A stretch of DNA of 64,000 bases from Microbacterium hydrocarbonoxydans (lineage in GTDB: Bacteria > Actinomycetota > Actinomycetes > Actinomycetales > Microbacteriaceae). Shown here piece after piece: positions 7,292 through 16,989 of this stretch (position 1 is its first letter; every line of letters starts with the position of its first letter). The stretch covers positions 1,302,001 to 1,366,000 of the forward strand of contig NZ_LR882982.1 of NCBI RefSeq assembly GCF_904831005.1, read 5' to 3'. Position numbers and translations under genes: made by a program. The notes beneath the pieces were generated by a model. That model ran no database searches and was not told the DNA's origin. It saw nothing but the letters and a program-made list of their open reading frames with translations.

Positions 7292-8956
7292 ATGAACCCT
7301 GAAACGCTCGCCGAAGCCCTCCTCGCCGTTCTCGCACCGATCGCCGAGGAACGTCGTCCCGGCGAGCCGCTCGCCGTCACCGCGTCCGACATCGTCTTCG
7401 AGCGTCCGCGCAACCGCGACCACGGCGACTGGGCCTCCAACATCGCGATGCGCCTGGCGAAGCCGTTCGGCACGAACCCGCGTGAGCTCGCGCAGCAGAT
7501 CGCCGACGGCCTCGCACAGGTCGACGGCGTGCAGAGCGCCGAGGTCGCGGGTCCGGGGTTCATCAACATCCGTCTGGATGCCGCCGCCGCAGGCGCACTG
7601 GCGAAGGTCATCGTCGAGGCCGGGGCGAAGTACGGCCACAACGACACGCAGGCTGGTCACAGTATCAACATCGAGTTCGTGAGTGCGAACCCGACCGGAC
7701 CTCTGCACATCGGCCACACGCGCTGGGCGGCTCTCGGCGATGCGATCGCGCGCGTGCTGTCGGCATCCGGCGCGACCGTCGCGAGGGAGTACTACATCAA
7801 CGATGCCGGCGTGCAGATGGAGCGCTTCGCGAACTCCGTTCTGGCCGCCGTCAAGGGCGAACCCACCCCGGAAGGCGGATACGCCGGCAGCTACATCGGG
7901 GATCTCGCCGCCCGCGTTCTCGCCGCGCGGCCTGATCTGCTCGAGCTCACCGCCGACGAGCAGGTGGTGGTCACGCGCGAGCTCGCCTACGGCTTCCAGC
8001 TCGAAGAACAGAAGCAGTCGCTCTCGAAGTTCAACGTCGACTTCGACGTGTGGTTCTCAGAGCGCACGCTGCACGCCGCAGATGCTGACGGTGTCAGCTT
8101 CGTCGACCGCGCCGTCGACCGCCTGCGCGAGCAGGGCCACGTCTTCGACGACGAGGGCGCCGTCTGGGTGCGCACGACCGACTTCGGAGACGACAAGGAT
8201 CGCGTGATCCGTCGTTCCAACGGCGAGTACACCTACTTCGCCGCCGACGCTGCCTACTACCTCAACAAGGGAGACCGCGGCTTCGAGTACAAGCTCTACC
8301 TCCTGGGAGCAGATCACCACGGCTACGTGCACCGCCTCAAGGCGATCGCAGGTGCTGCGGGCGAAGACCCCGAGAAGAACGTCGAAGTGCTGATCGGCCA
8401 GCTCGTCTCGGTCGGCGGGGCACGACTCAGCAAGCGCGCAGGCAACATCATCGAGATGGACGACCTGCGCGAATGGCTCGGCACCGACGCGCTGCGGTAC
8501 TCGCTGGAGCGCTCGCCTGCGGATTCTCCGCTCGCCCTCGATCCCGAGCTGCTGCAGAAGCGCACGAACGACAACCCCGTCTTCTACGTGCAGTACGCCC
8601 ACGCGCGCACGCACAACGTGGCGCGCAACGCCGCTGAGTCCGGGGTCGACCGCTCCGAGTTCGCCCCCGAGACGCTCACGCACGAGACCGAGGCCGCCCT
8701 TCTCGGCGCTCTGCAGGAGTTCCCCCGTATCGTCGCGTTCGCGGCCGAGGTGCGCGAGCCGCACCGCGTCGCTCGCTACCTCGAAGAGCTCGCGGGTCTG
8801 TATCACCGCTGGTACGACAACTGCCGAGTGATCCCGCAGGGCGACGACCCCGTCGAGACCGTGCACCGCACGCGCCTGTGGCTCAACGACGCCTCGGGCC
8901 AGGTCTTCCGCAACGGCCTCGACCTTCTCGGAGTGTCCGCGCCCGAGCGCATGTAG
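7292..8956 (+). CDS. argS: Arginyl-tRNA synthetase
   Basis: ArgS charges tRNA-Arg in the cytoplasm. At 554 residues it is a normal class I enzyme. The HIGH signature is in NPTGPLHIGHTRWAALGDA (about residues 131-149), and the KMSKS-like motif is GGARLSKRAGN near residue 375. The N-terminal Add-1 domain and the C-terminal anticodon-binding DALR domain are both present. GGGAGG precedes the ATG at 7292, and a TAAACT hexamer nine bases upstream of the start suggests a very short leader. In many actinobacteria argS precedes lysA and hom; here a DUF2993 gene and a BrkB-like gene come between them. Confidence 0.98.
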   Translation: MNPETLAEALLAVLAPIAEERRPGEPLAVTASDIVFERPRNRDHGDWASNIAMRLAKPFGTNPRELAQQIADGLAQVDGVQSAEVAGPGFINIRLDAAAAGALAKVIVEAGAKYGHNDTQAGHSINIEFVSANPTGPLHIGHTRWAALGDAIARVLSASGATVAREYYINDAGVQMERFANSVLAAVKGEPTPEGGYAGSYIGDLAARVLAARPDLLELTADEQVVVTRELAYGFQLEEQKQSLSKFNVDFDVWFSERTLHAADADGVSFVDRAVDRLREQGHVFDDEGAVWVRTTDFGDDKDRVIRRSNGEYTYFAADAAYYLNKGDRGFEYKLYLLGADHHGYVHRLKAIAGAAGEDPEKNVEVLIGQLVSVGGARLSKRAGNIIEMDDLREWLGTDALRYSLERSPADSPLALDPELLQKRTNDNPVFYVQYAHARTHNVARNAAESGVDRSEFAPETLTHETEAALLGALQEFPRIVAFAAEVREPHRVARYLEELAGLYHRWYDNCRVIPQGDDPVETVHRTRLWLNDASGQVFRNGLDLLGVSAPERM

Positions 8957-8995
8957 CGGCTGGGTCGTGGCACCGGCGTAGGGCAGGATGGCACC

Positions 8996-9847
8996 ATGAG
9001 CGACGACAACCCCACGCTGCCGTATCCCTCGGCCGATTCCGAGCATCCGACGCTCGTGGTCCCCGGTGGCGGGGGAGCGGATGCGGCCACGCCCGCACCG
9101 CGCAGACGTCGGCGCTGGCCATGGGTGCTCGCGATCGTGGTCGTGGTGCTGGCGGCGCTCGTGATCGCCGCGGAGTTCATCGCCAGGGCAGTGCTGCCGG
9201 GTGTCGTCCGATCGATCGTGATCGAACAGCTCGACCTGCCGAGCGACCAGCAGCTCGAGGTGCAGGCCGACGGCATCCTGCTGCCGCAGCTCATCGCGGG
9301 CCGACTGGACACCCTGCACCTCTCCACCGGCTCGGTCACTCTCGAGGGACTCACCGGAGCCGTCGACATCACGGCACAGGGCGTGCCGCTGCGTGGGGGA
9401 GACCTCGCGGGAGCGACGGGTACGATCCGCGTCGACGAGTCTCAGTTCACCACGCTGCTCGCCGACACCGATCTCCCCGTCGACACCGTCGCCTTCGACG
9501 CTCCGAACGCCACGGTCTCGGGCTCGGTCAGCGTGCTGGGCGTCGCGATCCCGATCTCTCTGACGGTGGAGCCCGGTGTCGCGGACGGCGACCTCGAACT
9601 CACCCCGGTGGGGCTCACCGTCGGTGGCCTCGAGATCGACGCCGAACAGGTCGGATCCTCTCTGGGCGCGCTCGGGGCGAACCTCACCCAGACCCAGCGG
9701 GTGTGCATCGCGGATCAGCTTCCTGCGGGCCTCACGCTCACGAGTCTCGAGATCGACGGGAGCGCGGCTGTGATCGACGTCGACGTCGACGGCGCGATCA
9801 CCACCGACGAGAGCCTTCAGGAACCCGGGGTCTGCCCGCAGCGCTGA
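8996..9847 (+). CDS. DUF2993 (LmeA-like) membrane-anchored lipid-binding protein
   Basis: The 283-residue protein has an N-terminal cytoplasmic tail of about 40 residues rich in Pro and Arg. A single membrane helix (WVLAIVVVVLAALVIAAEF region) is followed by an extracytoplasmic domain of the DUF2993 type. Mycobacterial LmeA, a member of this family, binds phospholipids and takes part in lipomannan elongation; whether this holds here is unknown. The start ATG at 8996 follows a CAGGAT hexamer by six bases. The stop at 9847 is three bases from the convergent stop of the BrkB-like gene. DUF2993 is assigned from the fold pattern of repeated LxTGSVTLEGL-type strands and from length. Confidence 0.72.
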   Translation: MSDDNPTLPYPSADSEHPTLVVPGGGGADAATPAPRRRRRWPWVLAIVVVVLAALVIAAEFIARAVLPGVVRSIVIEQLDLPSDQQLEVQADGILLPQLIAGRLDTLHLSTGSVTLEGLTGAVDITAQGVPLRGGDLAGATGTIRVDESQFTTLLADTDLPVDTVAFDAPNATVSGSVSVLGVAIPISLTVEPGVADGDLELTPVGLTVGGLEIDAEQVGSSLGALGANLTQTQRVCIADQLPAGLTLTSLEIDGSAAVIDVDVDGAITTDESLQEPGVCPQR

Positions 9848-9850
9848 GCG

Positions 9851-10909
9851 TCAGTCGCCGGGTGCGTCGACCCCGCGCGCTGCGCGCTCTGCCTGCTGAG
9901 CCGACCTGAGGGTCGCGGTGGCCAGGGCGACCTCGGCCTCGGCCCGCTGCACCCGCCGCTGCTCGAACGTGGTCGCGCCGAACCGGGCGTGCACGCGGTC
10001 GTGACGTTCCTCTTCCGATGTGACGATGTAGGCGCACGCGACGAGCATCACCTGGGTCGACAGGTTGAGCCAGATGAGGAGGGCGAGCAACGAGGCGAAC
10101 GATGCCAGCAGCGGATTGCTGGTGGCGCCTCCGACGAAGAGGCTCGAGAGTTCCTGCAGCACGAGCAGACCCACACCGCCGATCAGTGCTCCAGTCCACA
10201 GCGACCGGGCAGACGCCGCGACGCCCGAGAGCAGCCGGAAGACGCCGACGATGAGAACGGTGTTGAGCGCCAGGACGACGAGGAGCGAGACGATCCTCAC
10301 GCCCCAGGTGGCCACCGCCGAGTCGGCGTCGAGTCCGACGAGCCCGGTGATCCACGTGATACCGAGGCGTCCCGCGAACGTCACACCGGCTGAGGCGACG
10401 AACAGCACCGCGACCCCCACGGCGAGAAGGAGGTTGCGGAGCATCACCCAGATGAAGAGGATGTCGTCCTGAGCAGTGCCGGAGATCACGCGCACCGCGG
10501 TGCGCAGGGAGCCCACCGCGCTGAGGGCGGAACCCGCGAGGGCGACCGCCGAGACGAGGCCGGCGATCGAGAGCGACAGCGGCACACGCAGGTCGTCGGG
10601 GTCGATCACACCCCCGTCGCCGATCAGGCCCGGCACGACCGACTGCACGGCGTCGATGATCGCGCGCCATGCCTCCGGGTTGCCCGCCAGCCAGAGCGCC
10701 GCGATCGAGAATCCCAACAGCACGCCGGCGAACACGCTGAACAGTGCGCGATACGTCACGCTGTCGGCGAGCATCGGGCCCCTCCGCTCGGTGTAGAGCA
10801 GCACGGCGCGCACGGCCCGACGCTCGAGCGCCCAGCGGATCGCCTTCTTGCTCGTCCTCGCGATCAGGCCAGGGGAGTCGGCTTTCTGGGGCGGGGTATC
10901 TGTGCTCAT
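9851..10909 (-). CDS. YihY/BrkB family membrane protein
   Basis: This 352-residue protein has six membrane helices in the pattern of the YihY/virulence factor BrkB family. It contains the motif DSVTYRALFSVFAGVLLGFS near the N-terminus and LLIWLNLSTQVMLVACAYI in the last helix. The C-terminal tail of about 60 residues is charged and predicted to be cytoplasmic and helical. GGAGGG precedes the ATG at 10909; an in-frame GTG three bases earlier is possible. The gene lies between DUF2993 and lysA, on the opposite strand to both. The family's role is not settled, and the old label ribonuclease BN is wrong for it. Confidence 0.87.
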   Translation of the reverse strand: MSTDTPPQKADSPGLIARTSKKAIRWALERRAVRAVLLYTERRGPMLADSVTYRALFSVFAGVLLGFSIAALWLAGNPEAWRAIIDAVQSVVPGLIGDGGVIDPDDLRVPLSLSIAGLVSAVALAGSALSAVGSLRTAVRVISGTAQDDILFIWVMLRNLLLAVGVAVLFVASAGVTFAGRLGITWITGLVGLDADSAVATWGVRIVSLLVVLALNTVLIVGVFRLLSGVAASARSLWTGALIGGVGLLVLQELSSLFVGGATSNPLLASFASLLALLIWLNLSTQVMLVACAYIVTSEEERHDRVHARFGATTFEQRRVQRAEAEVALATATLRSAQQAERAARGVDAPGD

Positions 10910-10996
10910 CACCCTCCACACTACGAGGCGTGGGGCATGCTCCACAGGGGGTTGACGCAGACGGTCACCATGACAGGCGCGGCATACCGGGTGCCC

Positions 10997-11002
10997 TAGA
11001 AT
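10997..11002 (+). promoter_or_regulatory. Candidate -10 element of the lysA-hom-thrB cluster
   Basis: TAGAAT, one mismatch from TATAAT, lies about 57 bases before the lysA start. No clear -35 hexamer stands at 17 bases. Confidence 0.4.
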
Positions 11003-11058
11003 CGGGGTCAACCTCACGCTGCGCCCTCGCGTCGAGACCGTCCCACGATTGGTGCTCC

Positions 11059-12477
11059 TTGCTCTCCCCTGTCGATTCGCTCGCCCCGGACTGGCTCGTC
11101 GTCCCCGACGACGTGAACGATCTCCCCACCGCCGTGTGGCCGGCATCCGCCGAGCGCAGCGACGACGGGGCGCTCGTGATCGCAGGCATCCCCGCCACGA
11201 GCCTCGCGCACACCTACGGAACTCCGCTGCTGGTGCTCGACGAAGACGAGGTGCGGTCCCGAGCGCGGGCGTTCCGCACCGCGTTCGATGCCGCCGCCGC
11301 TGCCCATGACACCACGGCTCAGGTCTACTACGCGGGAAAGGCGTTCCTCAGCACGGTCGTCGCTCGCTGGGTCGTCGATGAAGGGCTGCGCGTCGACGTG
11401 TGCACGGGCGGCGAGCTCGAGGTCGCTCTCGCCGCGGGCGTGGCCGCTTCGTCGCTCGGGTTCCACGGCAACAACAAGTCGGTGACCGAACTCACCAGGG
11501 CGGTCGAGGTCGGCGTCGGCACGATCATCGTCGACAGTGCGATCGAGATCGAGCGTCTCGCCGCGATCACAGCGCGCGTCGGTGCGACCCAGCGTGTGCT
11601 CGTGCGTGTGATCAGCGGAGTGCACGCCGAGACGCACGACTTTCTCGCCACCGCCCACGAAGACCAGAAGTTCGGATTCCCGCTGCCCGAAGCCGAGGCG
11701 GCCGTGGCGCGGATCCGCGAGATCCCCGGGCTCGAGTTCGTCGGGCTGCACTGCCACATCGGCTCGCAGATCTTCGGCGTCGCCGGCTTCCGCGAGTCCG
11801 CCGAGCGGGTGCTCGAACTCCACGCGGCGCTGCTGGACGAGGGCCCGGTGCCGCAGCTCAACCTCGGCGGCGGATTCGGCATCGCCTATACGAGCGTCGA
11901 CGACCCCACTCCCATCGAGACGCTCGCAGGCGAGATCGTCGCGGCCGTGGCAGAGGGCTGCGCCGCGAGAGGGATCGCCATGCCCGCGCTCTCGTTCGAG
12001 CCGGGACGCGCGATCGTCGGCACCGCCGGGGTGACGATCTACGAGGTCGGCACCGTCAAGGACGTCGAGCTCGGTTCCGGAGCGGGACGCCGCTACATCA
12101 GCGTCGACGGCGGAATGAGCGACAACGCTCGCCCGGCGCTCTACGGGGCGCAGTTCTCGGCACGCCTCGCATCACGGCTCGGCGTCGGGGCTCCGCAGCT
12201 GAGTCGCGTGGTCGGCAAGCACTGCGAGTCGGGCGACATCGTCGTCGACCACGAGTACCTCCCCGACGACGTGGCGCCCGGCGACCTTCTCGCTGTTCCT
12301 GCCACGGGCGCGTACTGCGCGTCCCTCGCGAGCAACTACAACCACGTGCCTCGTCCGCCGATCGTGGCCGTGCGCGACGGACGATCCACGGTCATCGTGC
12401 GGGGCGAGACCATCGCCGACGTGCTGTCCCGGGATGCCGGCATCTCGCCGGCTGTGACCGAGCACCGAAGCCGCTGA
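11059..12477 (+). CDS. lysA: Diaminopimelate decarboxylase
   Basis: LysA removes CO2 from meso-diaminopimelate to make L-lysine, using PLP. The PLP lysine is in YYAGKAFLS (near residue 94). Further conserved parts are LHCHIGSQIF, the phosphate-binding NLGGGFGIAY, SFEPGRAIVG, and the dimer-interface cysteine in GKHCESGD. At about 472 residues the length fits the actinobacterial form. The start is uncertain: TTG at 11059 gives the expected N-terminus SPVDSLAPDWLVVPDD, but no ribosome binding site is visible, and a GTG at 11113 would remove a conserved segment. hom and thrB follow on the same strand. Lysine also serves peptidoglycan in this family of bacteria. Confidence 0.95.
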   Translation: MLSPVDSLAPDWLVVPDDVNDLPTAVWPASAERSDDGALVIAGIPATSLAHTYGTPLLVLDEDEVRSRARAFRTAFDAAAAAHDTTAQVYYAGKAFLSTVVARWVVDEGLRVDVCTGGELEVALAAGVAASSLGFHGNNKSVTELTRAVEVGVGTIIVDSAIEIERLAAITARVGATQRVLVRVISGVHAETHDFLATAHEDQKFGFPLPEAEAAVARIREIPGLEFVGLHCHIGSQIFGVAGFRESAERVLELHAALLDEGPVPQLNLGGGFGIAYTSVDDPTPIETLAGEIVAAVAEGCAARGIAMPALSFEPGRAIVGTAGVTIYEVGTVKDVELGSGAGRRYISVDGGMSDNARPALYGAQFSARLASRLGVGAPQLSRVVGKHCESGDIVVDHEYLPDDVAPGDLLAVPATGAYCASLASNYNHVPRPPIVAVRDGRSTVIVRGETIADVLSRDAGISPAVTEHRSR

Positions 12478-12540
12478 GCCGGACCCGCGAATCCGCGATC
12501 CGGCGACGCACCACCCGAACCACCCTCCGAAGGAGAAGCA

Positions 12541-13848
12541 ATGACGACTGAGTACCGACGACTTCGCGTGGCGCTGCTGGGCGCCGGAGCGGTCGGCTCC
12601 CAGGTCGCCGCCCTCCTGCTGCGCCACGGCGACGAGCTCGCGGACCGCGCGGGCGCCGAGCTCGAGCTGGCAGGAATCGCGGTACGCGACCTCGACGCCC
12701 CTCGCGACACGGATCTGCCGAAGGAGCTCTTCACGACCGACGCGGAGTCGCTGATCCTCGGTTCCGACATCGTCATCGAGCTGATCGGTGGCATCGAGCC
12801 GGCGCGCACCAGCATCCTGCAGGCGATCGGCTCCGGTGCCGACGTCGTCACGGCGAACAAGGCGCTGCTCGCCACTCACGGGCCTGAGCTCTTCGAGGCT
12901 GCGGATCGTGTCGGTGCATCCGTCTACTACGAAGCCGCCGCGGCGGGAGCGATCCCCATCATCCGCCCGCTGCGCGACTCGCTCGCCGGCGACCGTGTCG
13001 TGCGCATCATGGGCATCGTCAACGGCACGACCAACTACATCCTCGACCGCATGGAGACCGAGGGCGCCGACTTCGGCGACGTACTCGCCGACGCGCAGCG
13101 ACTCGGCTACGCCGAAGCCGACCCGACCGCCGATGTCGAGGGCTTCGACGCGGCGCAGAAGGCGGCGATCCTCGCCAGCCTGGCCTTCCACACCGCCGTT
13201 CCGCTCGACGCGGTGTACCGCGAGGGGATCACCTCGGTCACCGCGTCGATGATCGAGGAGGCTCGTTCCGCGGGCTTCGTGATCAAGCTCCTCGCCGTCT
13301 GCGAGCGCATCGAGGCGAACGGAAGCGAGTCGATCTCGGTGCGCGTCTACCCGGCGCTCATCCCGAACTCCCACCCGCTCGCAGCCGTGCACGGCGCCAA
13401 CAACGCGGTGTTCGTCGAGGCGGAGGCTGCAGGCTCGCTCATGTTCTACGGCGCGGGCGCCGGCGGCGTGCAGACGGCTTCGGCGGTCCTCGGCGACGTG
13501 GTGTCCGCCGCGCGTCGTCACATCGCCGGGGGAGTCGGCGTCGGCGAGTCGACGCGAGCGAACCTGCCCGTCGTCCCGATCGGCCACGTCACCACTCGCT
13601 ATCAGATCACTCTCGAGGTCTCCGATTCTCCCGGCGTCCTCGCGACCGTCGCCGGTCTCCTCAGCGACGGCGGCGTGTCTGTCGCGACAGTCGTGCAGAC
13701 CGTCGAGGGCGCCGACGAGACCACGGCCCGCCTCGTGATCGGCACCCACCGTGCGACCGACGAGGCGCTGAGCGCGACCGTCGCCGCTCTGGCCGACAGC
13801 TCTGTCGTCGAGCGCGTGGTCTCCGTGCTGCGCGTGGAAGGCGAGTGA
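12541..13848 (+). CDS. hom: Homoserine dehydrogenase
   Basis: Hom reduces aspartate semialdehyde to homoserine with NAD(P)H, at the branch to threonine, methionine and (through homoserine) cell wall in some Microbacteriaceae. The Rossmann motif is LLGAGAVGSQVA near residue 13. VTANKALLATHG (near 102) and GIVNGTTNYILDRM (near 158) are the catalytic-domain signatures. A C-terminal ACT domain from about residue 355 suggests feedback control by threonine. GAAGGAG precedes the ATG. The gene overlaps thrB by four bases (GTGA). The 435-residue length is usual. Confidence 0.97.
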   Translation: MTTEYRRLRVALLGAGAVGSQVAALLLRHGDELADRAGAELELAGIAVRDLDAPRDTDLPKELFTTDAESLILGSDIVIELIGGIEPARTSILQAIGSGADVVTANKALLATHGPELFEAADRVGASVYYEAAAAGAIPIIRPLRDSLAGDRVVRIMGIVNGTTNYILDRMETEGADFGDVLADAQRLGYAEADPTADVEGFDAAQKAAILASLAFHTAVPLDAVYREGITSVTASMIEEARSAGFVIKLLAVCERIEANGSESISVRVYPALIPNSHPLAAVHGANNAVFVEAEAAGSLMFYGAGAGGVQTASAVLGDVVSAARRHIAGGVGVGESTRANLPVVPIGHVTTRYQITLEVSDSPGVLATVAGLLSDGGVSVATVVQTVEGADETTARLVIGTHRATDEALSATVAALADSSVVERVVSVLRVEGE

Positions 13849-14780
13849 CGATGGCACAAGGGCGCACGGTCGAGGTGACCGTGCCGGCGACCAGTGCCAA
13901 CCTCGGCCCCGGGTTCGACACCCTCGGTCTCGCTCTCAGCATCTACGACACGCTGCTCGTGACCGAGCTCCCCGCGGGAATGCTCGAGATCGACGTCACC
14001 GGCTCCGGCGCGAGCGAGATCCCGAGAGACGAGTCGAACCTCATCGTGCGTACGATCGCGCACGTCTACGCCGATGTGGATCGCCCGATGCCGGGTCTGC
14101 GGATCGTCGCGGAGAACGGCGTGCCGCACGGGCGCGGACTCGGATCGTCCGGGGCCGCCGTGACCGCCGGGATCCTGGCGGCCAAGGGCCTGCTCGAGGG
14201 CGACGTCGAGATCGGCGACGCCGACATGCTGCGGCTCGCCACCGAGATCGAGGGGCATCCCGACAACGTGGCGCCCGCCCTCTTCGGCGGTCTCACGATC
14301 GCCTGGGTGGGGGAGCGCGGGCCCCAGCACAAGAAGCTGCTCGTGCACCGCGGCGTGTCTCCGCTCGTGCTCGTGCCCTCCTACACGATGTCGACCTCGA
14401 AGGCGCGCTCGTTGCAGCCGCCCCACGTCTCGACGGAAGACGCGGTCTTCAACGTCTCCCGATCCGCTCTGCTGATCGCGGCTCTGATGCAGAGCCCGGA
14501 GCTGCTGCTCGACGCGACGGCCGACCGGCTCCACCAGGACTATCGCGCCGAGGCCATGCCCGAGACGCAGCGTCTGGTGCAGGTGCTCCGCAGTGCAGGG
14601 TTCGCAGCGGTCGTGTCGGGCGCAGGGCCCAGCGTGCTGGTGCTGGCAGACGGACCCGGCAGTCGTCAGGATGCCGTCGAACTCGCCGAGGCCACGACCG
14701 ACACCCCGTGGGAAGCTCTGCTGCTCGCAGTCGACGTGCGTGGTGGTACAGTGGGGAACCGAGCGGAGGGCTCCACGTAA
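13845..14780 (+). CDS. thrB: Homoserine kinase
   Basis: ThrB phosphorylates homoserine on the way to threonine. It is a GHMP kinase with an N-terminal PATSANLGPGFDTLGLAL segment, the ATP-binding PHGRGLGSSGAAVTAG motif near residue 88, and a C-terminal VSGAGPSVLVL. The length of 311 residues is normal. The start is either GTG at 13845, giving a GTGA overlap with hom, or ATG at 13851; both lie behind the GAAGG in the end of hom. Translation is likely coupled to hom. thrC is not adjacent in this window. Confidence 0.96.
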   Translation: MTMAQGRTVEVTVPATSANLGPGFDTLGLALSIYDTLLVTELPAGMLEIDVTGSGASEIPRDESNLIVRTIAHVYADVDRPMPGLRIVAENGVPHGRGLGSSGAAVTAGILAAKGLLEGDVEIGDADMLRLATEIEGHPDNVAPALFGGLTIAWVGERGPQHKKLLVHRGVSPLVLVPSYTMSTSKARSLQPPHVSTEDAVFNVSRSALLIAALMQSPELLLDATADRLHQDYRAEAMPETQRLVQVLRSAGFAAVVSGAGPSVLVLADGPGSRQDAVELAEATTDTPWEALLLAVDVRGGTVGNRAEGST

Positions 14781-14977
14781 CTGCGTGAATCTGGCCCCAT
14801 TGCAAATCTGCAAGAACCGCACGTGAACCCCTGATGCACCGATCCTGCTGAGAGCTCAGTTCTCTTCGTCGGCTCGGTGACAAGGCTTGCTGGCACCGAG
14901 TGTCAGCCCGTGCGACCGCGCGCAGCACCCGTTGTGCGCGTACCGCTCATGTCTTCGAGACCAAAGAGGGAGTACTC
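14781..14977 (+). promoter_or_regulatory. Long untranslated leader before rho
   Basis: This 197-base gene-free stretch precedes the rho start and contains no plausible small ORF with a ribosome site. Several short complementary segments could fold, for example CTCGGTG at 14873 and CACCGAG at 14895. Rho genes in other bacteria are often controlled through their own leaders, but no specific mechanism can be read here. A TACAGT hexamer at 14747-14752, inside the end of thrB, could be an internal -10 element. Confidence 0.35.
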
Positions 14978-16978
14978 GTGGAGAATTTCTCCGAGACCCA
15001 GAACGACCAGGCGGCACCCGCCGCCGATGCTCCGGCGAAGTCCGTGAGCTCCGACTCCGCATCCGGCGCCGCTGTGGCCGAGAAGGCACCGCCGCGCAAG
15101 CGCGCGCCGCGTCGGGCGACCACCGCCACCGCAGCAGCCAAGGCCGAGAAGGCGACGGCTGAGGCCGAGTCCGCTCCTGCCGCGGCAGAGAAGCCGGCGA
15201 GCGACGCACCCGCCGCAGAGTCGGCAGATGCGCCGAAGGCCAAGGCCCCGCGTCGCAGCCGGGCCAAGAAGGCCGATGCCGAGGCTCCGGCCGCATCCGC
15301 CGAGGCCGCACCGGCGACGAGCGCCGCTGACGCGCCCGCTGGTCCGAGCGCGTCGGCCGCCAACGAGGGCGCCGAGTCCTCTGATGAGCCCAAGAAGCCG
15401 AGTCGCGGCCGCCGCACGGCCAAGAAGCCTGCCGCCGAGGCCGAGAACTCCGGTGCCGAGAACTCCGGTGCCGACAAGTCCGGTGCCGACAAGCAGGGCA
15501 CCGACAAGCCTGCCGCAGACAAGCCCGCGACCGAGGCCGCCGCCGATGACGCGCAGGCATCCAACCGCAGCTCCGACGCCGCCGGCGACTCGGCCGACGG
15601 CGATGACCAGGGCGGTCGCGGTCGCAACCGCAGCCGCAGCCGCAACCGCGGTCGCGGTCAGAACGGCAATGCGCAGGCGCAGCCCGAACAGCAGCCGAGC
15701 GCTCCGTCCGACGACGACCAGTCCGCGGGCAACGGTCGCAACCGTCAGCGCAACAAGCGTCGCGGCGCAGCCCCGACCGACGAGTTCGACACCGAGATCG
15801 GCGAGGACGACGTCCTGATCCCGATCGCCGGCATCCTCGACGTGCTCGACAACTACGCGTTCGTCCGCACGACCGGATACCTCGCGGGCCCGAGCGACGT
15901 CTACGTGTCGCTGGGACAGGTGAAGAAGTACAACCTCCGCAAGGGCGACGCGATCGTCGGCTCCATCAAGCAGCCGCGTGAAGGCGACCAGCAGGGGCGT
16001 CAGAAGTACAACGCGCTGGTGAAGGTCGACTCCATCAACGGCCTCTCGATCGACGACGCGGCGACCCGCGTCGAGTTCGGCAAGCTCACCCCGCTCTACC
16101 CGCAGGAGCGCCTGCGTCTCGAGACCGCACCCGAGAAGCTGACCCAGCGGATCATCGACCTCGTGGCACCGATCGGCAAGGGCCAGCGCGGCCTGATCGT
16201 CGCACCGCCCAAGGCCGGCAAGACGATCGTGCTGCAGCAGATCGCGAACGCGATCGCGCAGAACAACCCCGAGGTCCACCTCATGGTCGTGCTCGTCGAC
16301 GAGCGCCCCGAAGAGGTCACCGACATGGAGCGCACCGTCAAGGGCGAGGTCATCGCCTCGACGTTCGACCGTCCGGCAGAAGACCACACCACGGTCGCCG
16401 AACTCGCCATCGAGCGCGCCAAGCGTCTCGTCGAGCTGGGTCGCGACGTCGTCGTGCTGCTCGACTCCATCACCCGCCTCGGCCGTGCATACAACCTCGC
16501 GGCTCCGGCCTCGGGTCGCGTGCTCTCGGGCGGTGTCGACGCTTCGGCGCTGTATCCGCCGAAGCGCTTCTTCGGCGCGGCGCGCAACATCGAGAACGGC
16601 GGGTCCCTCACGATCCTCGCCACTGCGCTCGTCGAGACCGGCTCCAAGATGGACGAGGTCATCTTCGAGGAGTTCAAGGGCACCGGCAACAGCGAGCTGC
16701 GTCTGTCGCGTCAGCTCGCCGACAAGCGCATCTTCCCGGCCGTCGACGTCAACGCGTCGAGCACGCGCCGCGAAGAGATGCTGCTCTCGGCCGACGAGGT
16801 CAAGATCACCTGGAAGCTGCGCCGCGCCCTCGCGGGCCTCGACCAGCAGCAGGCGCTCGAGGTCGTGCTCGGCAAGCTCAAGGAGACCCACTCGAACGTG
16901 GAGTTCCTCGTGCAGATGCAGAAGTCGATCCCCACGCTGCCTGCCGGCGGTCACGGACACGACAGCAACATCCGCTGA
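14978..16978 (+). CDS. rho: Transcription termination factor Rho with long N-terminal extension
   Basis: Rho is the hexameric RNA-dependent ATPase that ends transcription. The first roughly 280 residues are an Ala/Lys/Pro/Asp-rich, low-complexity insertion-like extension. It includes six 5-residue repeats (about 155-184) and an Arg/Asn/Gly-rich block ([11 protein letters not shown]). The RNA-binding core follows ([18 protein letters not shown]), then the ATPase with P-loop APPKAGKT (about 409-416), Walker [13 protein letters not shown], and the Q/R-loop [24 protein letters not shown] at 14978 is chosen because AGAGGGAG stands upstream. Long disordered N-terminal extensions are known in actinobacterial Rho proteins and can add RNA binding. 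prfA follows after 11 bases. Confidence 0.97.
   Translation: MENFSETQNDQAAPAADAPAKSVSSDSASGAAVAEKAPPRKRAPRRATTATAAAKAEKATAEAESAPAAAEKPASDAPAAESADAPKAKAPRRSRAKKADAEAPAASAEAAPATSAADAPAGPSASAANEGAESSDEPKKPSRGRRTAKKPAAEAENSGAENSGADKSGADKQGTDKPAADKPATEAAADDAQASNRSSDAAGDSADGDDQGGRGRNRSRSRNRGRGQNGNAQAQPEQQPSAPSDDDQSAGNGRNRQRNKRRGAAPTDEFDTEIGEDDVLIPIAGILDVLDNYAFVRTTGYLAGPSDVYVSLGQVKKYNLRKGDAIVGSIKQPREGDQQGRQKYNALVKVDSINGLSIDDAATRVEFGKLTPLYPQERLRLETAPEKLTQRIIDLVAPIGKGQRGLIVAPPKAGKTIVLQQIANAIAQNNPEVHLMVVLVDERPEEVTDMERTVKGEVIASTFDRPAEDHTTVAELAIERAKRLVELGRDVVVLLDSITRLGRAYNLAAPASGRVLSGGVDASALYPPKRFFGAARNIENGGSLTILATALVETGSKMDEVIFEEFKGTGNSELRLSRQLADKRIFPAVDVNASSTRREEMLLSADEVKITWKLRRALAGLDQQQALEVVLGKLKETHSNVEFLVQMQKSIPTLPAGGHGHDSNIR
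15440..15529 (+). repeat. Six tandem 15-base units inside rho
   Basis: Six imperfect in-frame units encode [25 protein letters not shown] and ADKPA. The first two units are identical over all 15 bases. The array lies in the disordered N-terminal extension, so unit number could vary without harming the core. Confidence 0.75.
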
Positions 16979-16989
16979 GCGGAGTCGGT

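Noticed and set aside
6325..7292. A tRNA-Arg-dependent control element for argS
   Set aside because: The tRNA is on the other strand, 900 bases away, and no T-box features were seen before argS.
10744..11058. An N-terminal extension of LysA reading back to 10744
   Set aside because: It runs through the BrkB-like gene on the other strand and the lysA promoter. LysA proteins begin near the SLAPDWL segment.
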